Source: Orthonyx spaldingii (Eukaryota > Chordata > Aves > Passeriformes > Orthonychidae). From it: a stretch of 64,000 nt of DNA. The DNA lies in assembly GCA_013397795.1 (NCBI GenBank), contig VZTJ01004182.1, positions 558,001 through 622,000 of the forward strand, in the 5' to 3' direction. Position 1 is the stretch's first letter; each line of letters begins with the position of its first letter. This document shows positions 26,701 through 39,135 of the stretch, piece after piece. Both the position numbers and the translations under genes were made by a program. The notes under the pieces were generated by a model that saw nothing but the letters and a program-made list of their open reading frames with translations, ran no database searches and was not told where the DNA came from.

Positions 26701-27572
26701 GTAGGTAATAAGAACAATTAATAATGTTTTGGTTACTTCAGGTGAGGCAAGGCAGGACGTGGAATGAGGGGATAACCAGGAAGCAGGATGGTTATGTGCA
26801 TAGCATCTTCCTAGCAGCACCTTTCAACTGTGGAATGAAATCTCACAGAAGCAGAACCAAAGAGCAGACGCCTCCCAACCTATGATTCTTCACAAGATCA
26901 GCTACAGAGCCTGTCTTGTCCTGAAGTACAATACAAAAGATTTGCTGGAATAACTAGTTCAGTGCAGTGAGATTGTAACATGATCTTCCAGTCATGAGTG
27001 AAGGTCAGGGGGACCCTTTGTGGGGCTCCAGCTGACTGCAGTGTGCCATCACCGATCACTACACAAGCACTCTCTAACAAGGGTGAGTGCTTGATGGGCT
27101 TTTATGTAAGGTACTCTGATACACGGAAAGAGAGAGCTGGAATTAGCCTGTCTTGTCAATGACTGCATATGAGAAGCCTGATTTTCACTCTGATACTCAT
27201 TGAAAGGACTTCCTTTATTGAACTCCTTACAACCTTACAATTGGAGATGAAAAGACAGAGACAATAGCAGCCCTTTAAACTTTAGTCCTTAATGACCTTA
27301 GTAGCAGATTTCTTTATGAGGCAAATACTTGCTACAACGTTATGCAAAAAATCAAACCAAACCAAACAAACTTCAACCAAAAAAAAAATCCCATGGAAAT
27401 GTCAGAAACAAACCCACAAGCTCTGATTTAGGAAACAGCTTGAGACACAAGACAAGCTGGGAACCTCCATTTTCAGTTGGTCTTTGAGACAAAAATGAAG
27501 GGCTTTAAAAATACATTACTTCAATACTTCAAATGAGAGTCACAACATGGTACAGCTCTGGAACTATGTGGC
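11761..27572. other. Gene-free flank, 11.8-27.6 kb
   Basis: About 16 kb of ordinary AT-rich sequence. It includes A-rich tracts (15300-15330, 24240-24252), the interleaved inverted repeats at 16174-16207 and the tandem duplication at 23331. No exon can be supported. Confidence 0.6.
23331..23380 (+). repeat. 25-bp tandem duplication
   Basis: Two units of gctcccacaaagcaaagcag plus agagc or ggagc lie head to tail, with a single difference (a/g). A partial third unit start (actccc) follows. Confidence 0.9.
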
Positions 27573-28123
27573 TGTTGTGAGTTAGCCCTGTCAGGCAGCT
27601 AAGTAGGACTCAGCCACTCATTCACATCCTCCTGACAGCAGGATTGGGAAGAGAATGGGAAGGGGAAAAACGAGAAAACTCATCGGTTGAGATAACAACA
27701 GTTTAAAAAGTAAGAAAAGAAACAAGGAAAAGCCAAACTAGGAAAAATAACTGATGCAAAAAACATTCTCCATAACTGCTTGCCATCAGCCAACTGATGC
27801 CCTACCAGCCTGAGCAAGAGCAGCCCTGGCAAACTTTTCCCCCTAACTTTGATTGCTGGGCATAGCACCATATGTTACAGAATATCCCTTTGGTCAGCTG
27901 GGGTCAGCTGTCCCAGCTGTGTCTCCTCCCAGCTTCTTGTGTACCCCAGTCCACATGCTGACAGAACAGGTGAGAAGCAGAAAAGGCCTTGATGCTGAGC
28001 AGTGCTTAGCAATAACAAAAACATTCCTGTATTATCAGCACCATTTTCCTGACAAACCGAAAACAGCTTCGTACCAGCTATGATGAAGAGAATTAGAACT
28101 CTCTTTCAGCTAAAACCAGTGCA
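27573..28123 (-). mobile_element. Solo LTR of an avian endogenous retrovirus
   Basis: The segment has the LTR end pattern TG...CA and matches in order a dispersed passerine LTR family I recognise (reverse of its U5 end with ggttgagataacaacagttt, and of its U3 with atccctttggtcagctgggg and ccagcttcttgtg). Sense runs on the minus strand, with U3 starting at 28123. Left flank gtggc and right flank atggc agree at 4 of 5 bases, consistent with an old 5-bp target duplication. No internal retroviral genes flank it, so it is a recombined solo LTR. The family name is not certain. Confidence 0.65.
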
Positions 28124-30948
28124 ATGGCTTTGATGGGGTAATGTGGGGCTGGCAGCACCTTTATAAACCCCATTATAAACTAACCTTCCCTCACTTCAGG
28201 AAATGCTGGGCTAGGAGCTGAGGAAATGAATTGACTTTCTGAATATGAATCTCTTTTGCTTCAGATATTTGTATTTAGAGTTGCTGGTGATATGCTTGAA
28301 TGGCTGCTGACAGGAATGACAGAGTGTCTCTGATTGCAGGAACGTTATCAGTTGAGGCACCACCATCAAACGTTGCGCAGTGATTGCCTGCATCCGGCTG
28401 CCCTTCTAAGACTCTGTGTTTTCTCTCTCCCCCCTTCTTTCCCTCATGTACCTTTCAGGCTGATTTCAACATCACTGTTCCTCCTTTCTCCTCCCTGAAA
28501 GGATATTTTGGAAGTATGGCTGATCGTTGTCAGTTGCAATTCTTCAAAAATGTAAATGTGCTTCAGAGAAGAGGAAATATGGTATCTGTGACTCATCCAT
28601 ACTTCAGGCAAATTCTCTAGTTCAAGGGAAAATAAAAAGACATGCCCTAAAAAAAAAAAAGTTTTAAGACCGGAATAACGAAGTTAAACAGGAAGAGATA
28701 TTGAATACAGTCAACAGGCTTCAGAAGCAGCAAATGTCTGATACACAAGAAAGTAACAATAGGCTAAGAAATTAATTATTCCAGATGTATTGCATATCCT
28801 GCACGCAAGTGGAATAGCAGACCTCCACTTACAGATAAGTACAGCCTGTTTTGGTTTGCTTGAGGACAGGCACCCTTCTTACACACATACAGCGAGAAGC
28901 ACCCAGCCCCACACAACTCCATCGACTGCCACACAGGCAGGGCATCAGCACCTGGCTCTCTACCAAGAATCCTCTTGCTTGGAAATAATTGTGTGCTGCT
29001 GTGGTGTTTCCTTTCTGCTTCTCCAATGTCCCTCTTGACGAGTCACTGAGTTCAGACAGGGCAGCTTTAAAGGGCCGCAAGTTGTGTGTGTGCAGAACAA
29101 GTGGGATATATCCTTGTCATCCTTCTGCTACTGCTCATGAGCAAGGCTTGCAGTCCTGTGAAACAATGGCACTGTGTCAGTGCCCACCTTGCAATGACAA
29201 CTCACAGACTTCACTCCTATTCCTGGCCATCCTGAGTACAGCAGCTCATGCAGTACACTCATCCTGGGCAGCTGCTGTTGGCATAGGGGCGATTGCTGTG
29301 CTGGTTAGTACAGTTTCATAAAAGACAACAGTAATTATTAAACTCAGGGTTTGGGTGCATGATTCTGCCTGCCATAGCATAAACAGAAGCTCAGGTGATG
29401 TGAGGAACTTGCATCAGGCTCTGTTGTCATGAGCAAGAGTGAAGGCAGTCTAATCCCAAAGAAATACAGTACTTCATGTTTCAGATCCCAATGCAGACAT
29501 CTGCAATCCATGTTTTAACATCTCTGCAATGATCTAATGTGTGGCAATTGCTGGTGGACTGGAAGTGTTTCCATGGCAGACTGCCTTTGCAACAAAAAAG
29601 CATAACACGTGGTTGCCTAGAGCAGCAAAATATTAGGAGCTGCACAATGTCAATGCAGTGTGTGAACAGTGGCAAGTCCGGAAAAGCTGGATGTTCTCCA
29701 GTCACGCTGCTGATCCCAATGTTGGATTCTCCACTTGCACACACCTCTCTGCAGCCCAAAAAATGCAGTGGCAATGTTGAGCTTTCACAATGAGCAAGGA
29801 TATAGTAAATAATTACACAAAAGGGTCCATATCACTGAGCATTAACAGGCAAGTTTTGACTGGGTTTTAGTCTAATGTTCATTGTTCTCATTTAAGGTAA
29901 AGGACAATCTGAACATCCAGTTCAAATCTTCTGAAATTAGTGCCCAGGCCTGTTTTTTCAATATAAATCCATCTCCAGCTTTTGCACTATTTAAAAAATT
30001 TGTTTTATTTTTTATTTTTCCCTGGGAGGAGTGCAGATATAATCCCCTATTACCACACGTTATATAGACAAGCTTCCTAAGTTTGAGGCATTCAAAGAAG
30101 GTCTGACACAATGACAGTGTGAGGGAGAAATCTTCCCTAGGAAACACCCTGCCTGATCATGTTGTCATTCATACCACTGCTGGTAACCCACCAAGCAAAA
30201 CTTTTCCTACTGAGTCACTGATCTGATCTGGCATGGGGAGTTAGTTTCAGTGCTCAGGGTGCCCTCATGGACTCCTTGTGCAGCCTTGCTGCAGGAGCAG
30301 ACTGGCAAAAATAATTTGGAGCTTGGTCCAAAGCCAGGGAAAGCAGTTGTATGGCTGTCAGATTAAAGTGGATGCAACTCTCTTTATTTGTGAGCTACTT
30401 CTGCTTTTTTCCTTATTGTAAATCTTTTCTCTGTACCTGGGGATACCCACAGGTCCCAGCAGCAGGGCTGCCAAGGGGGTATGGCTGGAGCTAGGGATAT
30501 AAAAGGAGGGATGGGATACTGGGGCCAGGGTGGGCAGCTCTGGAGACATCCCTGAAAAAGCTCCCAAAGTATAACAAACAGGGAAATACACTGCAACAGC
30601 AATTTTGAAAGCAGAAAGTAACAGCTATCAAGGAATAATATGTAAATCACAGTGAGAAAAAAAAAAGATAACAGATCCAGATAGCTGCTGCCTCACCAGC
30701 ATAGGCTTCACTGACTGTGTCTGTCCCTGAGGGACAGATCTGCTGGCAGCTTTGTGCAAGCACTGTGCAGGGTGCTGTGCCCGGGCCAGGGGTAAGGTGT
30801 AACAGCAGCTGCTTTCAGCAGGCACTGGGAGAAGCCATTCTGCCCTCAGCAACCACCAGATTACCTCATGTACCATTCATGTACCTCATTCTCTACATTT
30901 CGCTGCCCATATTTTCTCAGGAACCTTCTGTGAGAAAAGTGAAGGCAG
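28124..30948. other. Gene-free flank, 28.1-30.9 kb
   Basis: The only notable item is a TATAAAAG box at 30498-30505 in a purine-rich context (see findings). Open frames are short and unrelated to known families. Confidence 0.6.
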
Positions 30949-31010
30949 TGTCATGGTTTAACCCCGGCTGGCAATGAAGTACCATGCAGTCACAGGACAG
31001 GTAGCTGAAA
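30949..31010 (-). mobile_element. LTR fragment, same family as 27573-28123
   Basis: The run tgtcatggtttaaccccggc followed by tggcaatgaagtaccatgca corresponds to the reversed 3' end of this passerine LTR family. Similarity is lost after about 60 bases. It may be a truncated copy. Confidence 0.45.
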
Positions 31011-31229
31011 GTAAAACTGGATGCTGCCCTCCAGCTTGCACAGCAATAGCTGCCTTTCTACCTCCAGGCACAGCTGCTTCTCCCTTTTTTCCCATGGCTT
31101 CCCCAGACGTTACATCTCTCCATTAATTCAGGCAAGTATTCCTTGCTAGGAAAAAACTTGAAGGGGGACCAGGTGAATTCAAAGAACATGAGGGTAAAAT
31201 CTGTGCCACCCAGCCATGAGTTTTCCTCC

Positions 31230-31455
31230 TGTCCTAGTTTCATCTGGGATAATGTCAGTTTTATTCCTAGTAGCTGATACAGTGCTGTGGCTTTTGTTCA
31301 GAATGAGAAAAATGTTAGTAACACACTGATTTTTAGTTGTTGTTGTTGAGTACTGCTTCCTCTAAGTCAAGGACTTTTCAGTTTCTCATGCACTGCCAGC
31401 CAGCAGGAGCACAAGAAGCGGGAGGGAGCATGGTTGGGACAGGTGATCCATGAGC
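31230..31455 (+). mobile_element. LTR fragment in the opposite orientation, same family
   Basis: Starting tgtcctagtttcatctggga and continuing through cctagtagctgatacagtgc and tcaaggacttttcagtttct, this is the U3 start of the family in sense orientation. The remainder of the LTR (promoter, R, U5) is not visible. It lies 220 bp from the fragment at 30949, which is in opposite orientation. Confidence 0.55.
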
Positions 31456-34400
31456 ATTTTACAAACTCAGTGCTGGGTTAGCAGCAACAAAAGTAAATCC
31501 AGTATTAGGAATTATTGGAAAAAACATAGAAAGTAAAACAGAAAAAAAACCCTAAACTTCATTATGTTGATACAGTTTTGGGAGCCCAAAGTGCTTTTCA
31601 GTACTTTTAGGGGGCTGAAAGAGATCAGTACTTGAGATCAACTGAGGGGGATTACTAAAAAGGACTATGTCAAACTGAAAAATAACCTGAAAACCACTCA
31701 ATACTGTAAGAGAGGAGCATTGAATGCTCTTGCTCCAGCCTTATTCCTCCACCTGTCAGTGCCTATGGCAGAGTCAGAAAACAAATCATGGGGCAGAGGG
31801 ACCCAAGGCCCAAACCTGTACTGCTGTTCTGACGTCCTTACTTCAGTGCATCACTCACAAGCAATGGCTTTTGGTTAATAACCTGAGCAGGACAGGCACT
31901 TGCCAGAGGTACACAGGGCCACACATTTCTGTCAGTTTAAACTGGAAATAAAACACCACATTCTTTTAATTCACACAGGCAGAAGTGGTGGAGCAGGTTA
32001 TGCAGGATTCTGCTCTCACCCCTGAAATGTGCTGACACTCATGAATTCCTCTGCCAAGAGACCTGAAATGAGCCTGGAGGTGCAAGGCATCAACAGATTA
32101 TACCCAGAGGGTTTCTGAATTACCCGTTCTGTTTCATTCCTACACTTTCCTGTTTGGCAAATTCATTCCAGCTCTGAAAGGTCAAGAAGCCATGCAATGT
32201 TATGTTTCACTAATTGACCACTTAACTTTGTGTTCAGGCCCCCCAGTTCTTTGGACATGGCCAAGAGTGTCAAGCTGATTTTTGTTAACTGGAACATGAT
32301 GTCCAGAACTGGGGAGCTTCCAGCATTGCTACTTTTAGTTCTCCAAGTAGCTGAGGAGTGTCAGTCTGGCAAGGCTACTCTGAAATAGAAATGCCTTTGT
32401 TTCAAGACTGCAGTGGTGGCAGCTGGGTCTGGTTTACTAAAAACAAATATTTAAAGTCATATGTGGTTCCAAAAAACTTCCCTTCTTCCTTATACTTCCT
32501 CCAGGGCCCAAGTTTTCCTGATTTCTTAAAGGATAGTCCCCTCTCTTTCTCAGGCAGAATCAGACCTGGGTGCTTCCAGGAATGGAGATTGCATGTGGAA
32601 ACCTCTCACCCATTGTGCCCTTCCCAATGCCTGCTCCCACAACAAACCAGTGCCCCTTTGACTGTTCACCTCTGTGATCCTGTTTTTTCCACCATACCCA
32701 CTGCTAGCAAGGATGGGTTGTAAAAATACTCATGACACCAGAATATTTCCTGGAGCGGTTGGTTTAGTTTATGTGTTTGTCTGGAAAAAGAAGGGACATG
32801 CTGATAGAGGCTTTTTTTACTCCCTCTCTCTCTTTTTCTGTCATGCTATTTGGTATTTTTGTGAAGTCCCAGTTTCTAGAATTATGTACAAGGATCTCAG
32901 CTCTCATTTTGAAAAACACAATGAGCTGTTACCGTCACAACTATAAAAAGTGAAGCTTGTATCTCCAAAACTAGGTGTCAAATGACTTCTTATACTTCTG
33001 ATTCTTGAAATCTTACTGCCTTGAAGGCAAAATTACAGCAAGGATTCTGGTTATAATTTTGAATATACAGAATCAGTAGTGCTGTCTTTGTGATTTCATG
33101 AGCACTGAGAATGGAGGACACTGAAAAATAATTTCAGACAGCCTGGGGCTCAAAGCAGTACAGCCTCCTCTCCAGCTTATCAGCTGCTAGAACAGTATCT
33201 TCCTGCATGAATGTGCGTTCCTGAATGAATAACACACACTGAACCTGAATATTTTAGTTTGCACATTGAACGACAATCAGAATGCAGATTTTGTCCCTAG
33301 AAGAAAATAGACCTCACAATGCTGTTACTGAGAAGCTGATACAGGACTAAGCAGGACATCTTGGGTTACTGAAATCAGTCTGACAGGTGACATTTGTCAC
33401 TTTTGTAAATTGATACCATTATTTTTTAAATTGTCTGGGTTTCTCTCTAGTCACTTTCTCTGAAAAACACCCCAGAATGATTTGACAGCTTGCTTATATG
33501 CAGCCCCTTTTTAACTGTGGCTACTTCACAGTTATTTGATCATTTGATATTGCACCATCTTTGTCCTTTAACCTACATAAATCTTTTTCTGCAGTAGGAT
33601 TATTTGTAGGTAGCAAGCACATGGCTTCTCAGCCTTTTTTTTTTTTTCCCTGTTTTTTGTCTCTTCCTATCTAACCCTCTCTTCCCTCCCCACCTCATCA
33701 TCTTGCTTTTTTCTTCAGGATGGTTGGCTGGGATTGCATGTGACATCTCCAAAGGAGGTGTTTGGTTTTTTCCTGTGTTGACAATCAGTATACTTCAAAT
33801 TCAGCACATTGAAGTTCTGGGGGTTTTAGAATGGTAAAAAAACTGTAATCCCAGTTCAAAAGACTCAAATATTTAATAGTTCAGCAATGTAGGCAAGCAA
33901 AGCAGAAGAGAAGAAACTATCATTTCAGATTCCAAAACATTCATCTGTAAAAGGACACCAGGAATCTTTAAAACCTAAGTCCCACCCAACAGTCAATGAA
34001 ATTTATGGAAAATATAGCACAGTCTTTGTAAACCAGGGTAGCATCTGATTTTACACAGTACCTTAGAGAGCTAGAGAGTCTTAAAGTACTTTAAATAGTC
34101 TCACTTCCCAGATGGCTGCATTTAGTAGATTACACCTATAATTAGCAATAAGAGGCTAGGGAATGCTTCCCGTAGGGCCTGTCTCTTCAGAGGGACTTTA
34201 CCCAAGTATGCTGAGATGTGCCTAATACACCTCTGTAGGACTGTCTGTGAGAAACAAATTCAATTTGCTCTTCTTTCTGCAGACTCAAGCCCATAACCCT
34301 CACCTCCTGCTAGAAGGGTGCCCAGCCTGCCAGTCTATGGGCCCTGTGATCCACTCCTGCCACGCATCAGACAGGGTAAAAGCAGTAGGCATGTGAATGG

Positions 34401-37169
34401 TTTTGTAAATCAATGATGCAGATATTCACTCCTTGGGGAAGGAGGAAAGCGGCAGACTGGATACTGCATCCTGGGTTTTATTCTGTGTGGTAGTTAATAT
34501 GAAAAAACAAAGCCTGGAACAGGCACCAGTTCTATGTCTTCTTTCCCAAGTACTGTAAGAGGGATTCCAGAGACTTGCAAAGCCTTATGTTCTTCTGTGG
34601 ATCCACTTCTAACTCACCAGAAAGTAAAAAAAGGGTTTGTAATATGCTGTTTCACATGTCCCATGTTTTCCTATCAAATATAAAAGGAGAGACCTGTTCA
34701 CCCTTTGAATCATTTTGGATAGACTAGGAATACAGCACTCCTATGCGCTCACCAGCAAGGCAAGAAGATATGCCTGCTTTTACAGGCAATTCATACAGTC
34801 TCATTAATGTGCTTTGGTTTGCAATGGATGCCAGATTAGGCATAAAAAACCCCAAACCCCACAGACTAATTACATAGGGACAGTGCTCAGCTATGATAAA
34901 CAAGCCTAGACTCACTGACTTTAGTGAAAGTACATGAGTTCACATGGGTACAGAAGTAAACTTCGAGACTGCAACAATCCTAGATTATTTGCCTCTTATC
35001 ACAAACTTACTAGAATGTCCTAGATTTCACTCGGAAAACAGTGTCTCTCCATGGACAGTAACAGCTCCTCAGCCAGCAATACATCTTCCCATCCATTAGC
35101 TTTCAAGTGGAACAGAGAGGAAGCACCACGTATGACCTTGTGCATTTGGTAATATACAATTCACTTAATTCAAACTAACTGGATCTACTGGATTGCACAG
35201 CACAAACACCCAAAATGTGTGTGCAGGTCTGTGCAAAGGGATGTTCTGAGTAATCAGCAAAAATTGACATTAGGGAGCATCTGAGTAAGCATATGAGAGG
35301 GCTTACAGCATGTAATTCCCAAAAGGATTTAATATATGTGGGATAAAGAAATCATTTGTATTTTATTTGCTTATAAAGCAACCATAGATGTCTGCTTGAG
35401 TAGGAAATTTGGGTAAATTAGACCTTGGGTATTGACAAACACAATTACTTGTAGCGCCTTCCCCACTGTTTTGTGGGGAGCCAAGGATAAGCAGAAGTCA
35501 CACAACAATTTTTACCCTTGGGACTGGGTGCTAAACATTTCTTTGAGAGTTGACGTTCTCCATTTACTGAAAACAAATGAACTTGCTCACTTTGTCGAGT
35601 GGTGACTTTCTTGTGAACCAGTAAAGGCCCAATCCTGTCTAGGTAGGCAGGACTGCCCAACGCAACAGATACATAGATATGTGCCTGTTCTTAGAGAGGA
35701 GAACTTTGTGTGAGGATGTATTTGAGACAGTATTGATTGTGCTGTGCCAAGCCATTCCTGCCCAACTTCAGGGTTCAGACCCCATCAGATTCCCTCTGGC
35801 CCAAAGTGCCCTTACCTGCAGAGGGAAGCTGGGCCCTGAGTGCCTGGGAATGGTCAATGCTGCAGAACAGGGCAGCATCATAGCTCCTTTCTACCCAGCA
35901 TTGCCTCTCAGGAGTTCCTCTGCACCTTCTCCCTGCAGCTCTCCTGGAGAGTGGCTGCATGGTGCAAATATATGATAACACATGAGAGGCTACATGGTGC
36001 GGCAAACTAGGAAACAAACTAGAAAACTTCAACCTGCCAAGGAGGAAAAGAGGATTTACTTGTAGAGCAAACACAGGGATCTTGTTGAAGGTTGGATTGT
36101 GGGCATCCTGTGTATCTTTTCAATGCAGAGTAAACTTCTTTTCAAAGGTTTGTCTGAAAACTGACAGACTAAACTGCATTTTCTGCATGTTTTTATTCTG
36201 AAATTTGGCTGTCCTGATAAGAAGAGAGAAATTATGTTTAAACAAGCAAAAATAAAACCTGTTTTTCTAGATGAAGTTGTGTTTGCCAACATCAAGAGCA
36301 GCAACTTCTATACAACACTGAGAACAATAACTTCTATATTCCTAATCTGGCACTGACATTTCATGACAAGAACTGCTGTTAGTACTTCTTTTCATGCTAA
36401 AATATGCAGTTAAGTGATTTTCCAAGAACCTTTATTTCATATGGTTTGTTCTACTAAGGCAGTTCTTTTCACCTGTGCATTTAGTTAGCTGTACTTAAAT
36501 TTTGCATATTACTATCTCTCTTTCCAGTTTTTCCTGGAGACAGGAGAAGAGTAAAGATCACATTTGTCTTCAAAAATTGATGGGAAAAAATTAAGGAAAA
36601 TTTGCACAATTGTCTGTCACAAAACCTTCAATTTACAGGGGAAAAAAAGAAAAAGAAAGAAAGAGTGGATCTATTTGTTACCAAATATTTGTTGAAGGGA
36701 AAGTGGAAATAAGTAACAGTCAGAATGGATTTGTTAAGAACAAAATATTATGTCCCACCAGTAGAATTTCCTCCCAATACTGGGTAATGGGCCTAGCAGT
36801 TAGAGGAGAAGCAGTAGGAATCACTTATCTTTATTATGTTACTGTCCCTGGTTCACATGATATTCTCCTAAGCCAGGTAGAATGTTGATGAAACTAGTGC
36901 AGGTTGTGTGCAAGCTCACAGCTACACTCAGTTACCACATACTCTGGTTCACAACTGGTGTGGAAAGACAAACTGAGTGAGGTTTTGTTGGCGTCTATCC
37001 TGGACCTCCTCCTGCGTGCTGATTTCACACGAGATCTAGAGGCCTGAACACAGAAGGAACTGACTACCTCTTCAGAAGACACTGGAAGAGACCACAAGTA
37101 AGACAGGATTAGAATTCAAGATGATTTTACAAGTGTCATTCAAGACTTTATAGACAGGAGTATCATCTG
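31456..37169. other. Gene-free flank, 31.5-37.2 kb
   Basis: No exon or nameable repeat. A T-run occurs near 33638 and a purine-rich tract near 36641-36665. Confidence 0.6.
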
Positions 37170-37440
37170 CAGGTCATACAAAATTACCTCTCTATTCTGC
37201 CTGGCATTTGTGAGGCTGCAGTATTCCCTACAGAGAGAAGAATGACTAAGGTTATATATTAAAAGAAGGTTGTAAGAGTAAGAGGTCTAAAATAGACCTC
37301 TTTTTTGCAAGGGGAGGTCCATATGAACTCCTTAGTTTAACATCTTTAGGAATAGATTAGACAAATGTCTAAAAAATTGTCGTGGTAAAATGTTCCTGCC
37401 ATGGGACAGATGGATGAACTAGAGGAGCTCTTTAAGTCAC
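37170..37440 (+). mobile_element. Old, decayed CR1 fragment
   Basis: Blocks such as attctgcctggcatttgtga-ggctgca, gattagacaaatgtctaaaa-aattgtc and gatgaactagaggagctctt follow CR1 3' sequence in order, with many differences. The copy is clearly older than those in the UNC93A introns. Boundaries are approximate. Confidence 0.5.
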
Positions 37441-37950
37441 AGGTCACATTTCTTTTTCTCTTTCAACTTTTCTCCTTGGTACTCACATTCTCTTTCCTGA
37501 GGAACAACAGAATAAAAAATGTTGTTTGATCACCCCCTTTCTAAACATAGTGCGATTTTAGTAGCCATACACAAATAAAATAGTATTTCATGTTACCAAA
37601 TTGCCAAATATCTGCCGTGGTTTTTAAACTTAATAGCTCATTGATATTAGGTAAAAATTTGGTCAATTGATAGGTCTGGCTCCAGTTTATAAAGAGTTTT
37701 CTGTAGTAGTTACCAAAAAAGTAGCAAATGCATACAAACTCAGAATGTGGTGACACAATACCTACATATTAGCCACCCACAAATCCCCATCCTTTTAAAG
37801 CTGCATTGTCCCTTATGGATCATCATGCTGACTTTGCAGTTTTTGACATGCTGCCTGGCTTCCTTTTTCATAAGGTATCTGCCAATGAACTTGTAAGGGA
37901 GCCTTTGAGCCTTTGAAAGGTACCTGCTTTTTTTTCCTCCCCTCCCCCCC

Positions 37951-37977
37951 NNNNNNNNNNNNNNNNNNNNNNNNNNN
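37951..37977. other. Assembly gap (27 N) within a C-run
   Basis: The gap follows tcccctcccccccc and is followed by ccc, so a G/C homopolymer or simple repeat probably stopped the assembly. Confidence 1.
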
Positions 37978-39049
37978 CCCAATACACTTTGTGATACTTA
38001 ATAGATCTTCACAGAAAGTTCTTCATGAAAGCAGAAAGTCAGAGGCAGAACTCCCTTTGGTAATTTGCAATGCCTGATTTTTGTTAAACAGAGTCAGATG
38101 CTGAAGAAGCAGGTTTCCAGGTTCAAGTTGAAAGTTGACAGGTCAACTGCATTGCTATGTTCAGCTTTTCCCTTCATCAGCTCATGGCTCAGAGACTGGA
38201 GGGGGAAAAATGATAAAATAAGCAAATAAGGGTAAAAGAGATCTGCCATGACAAAGGTGAGACTGGCAACCTCTGAATAGATATGGAAACTTTCACTGAG
38301 GAAAATTAGTACACTGAGCAAGTCCAGGGAAGTTACTGACACAAGGTGTCAAATAAGTTCACTACCTGAGATTTGATTTGATGGAAGGAGTTAAACCAAA
38401 CAGAAAGAGCACACCTGAGTAGCAAGTCAAACAGTGCCTCTGAATTCTTAAAGGAAGTCATAAAATCCTGTAGAGTTTGGAGAAACAGAATGCTCTACTC
38501 AAGAGAAAAGGGTCTGTTGTGAACTGTAAAAAAAAGTATATAAACCCCACAAAAACTAACAATAGGTTTTCTAAATCTCTATCTAGACCTGGATTCTCAG
38601 TTCTCCAAAGAAGAAGTTATTTTAACACAGTAATTTGCACTAGACATTTACTTGCAAAATGATTGAAGGTATGAAACCCAGATAAAGACTAAGGCAAAAT
38701 TTGTGACTATAAGCTTAATTTTGCACTACAGTCAGTTCTAACAAGTAGAGGCCACTCTGTAGTACTTTACTGTGTAAGGTTGCAAATGATACCCAAGCAG
38801 GCTGTGAAACAGCAGGCTCTCTCTCTAAGCATCTCGTGTCTGAACATGATGGTCACTTGTGTCTCTAGCAGATGTCTCAGCAGCAGGGTTTCCTGCCTTA
38901 GGAGTAAGATTCATCAGCAAAACTGTCCACAGAAAAGTCCCACTGGCCTGTGTTACTTCACTGGAGAGAAATGTTGCAGTAGTCCTTGGTACATGAATAC
39001 CAGCTTCAGTCCAGGTTGTGTTACTCCAGGCCTCATGGCTGATCTGACT

Positions 39050-39135
39050 CAGTGCTTGTGGCAACACAGCTTGGAGTGGAAGGACTAGCTGATGTCCAGT
39101 GGTATGTTCCTCTAAGATTTATGTGATTCTATAAC
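39050..39135 (+). mobile_element. Possible CR1 3' tail remnant
   Basis: The stretch gcttggagtggaaggactag through atgtgattctataactttt looks like a worn CR1 3' end (product of the 'gaaggactaga ... gattctatga' pattern). It is short, so the call is tentative. Confidence 0.4.

Noticed and set aside
32358..32723. 121-codon plus-strand frame
   Set aside because: No domain or conserved motif, no promoter or splice support. Most likely chance.
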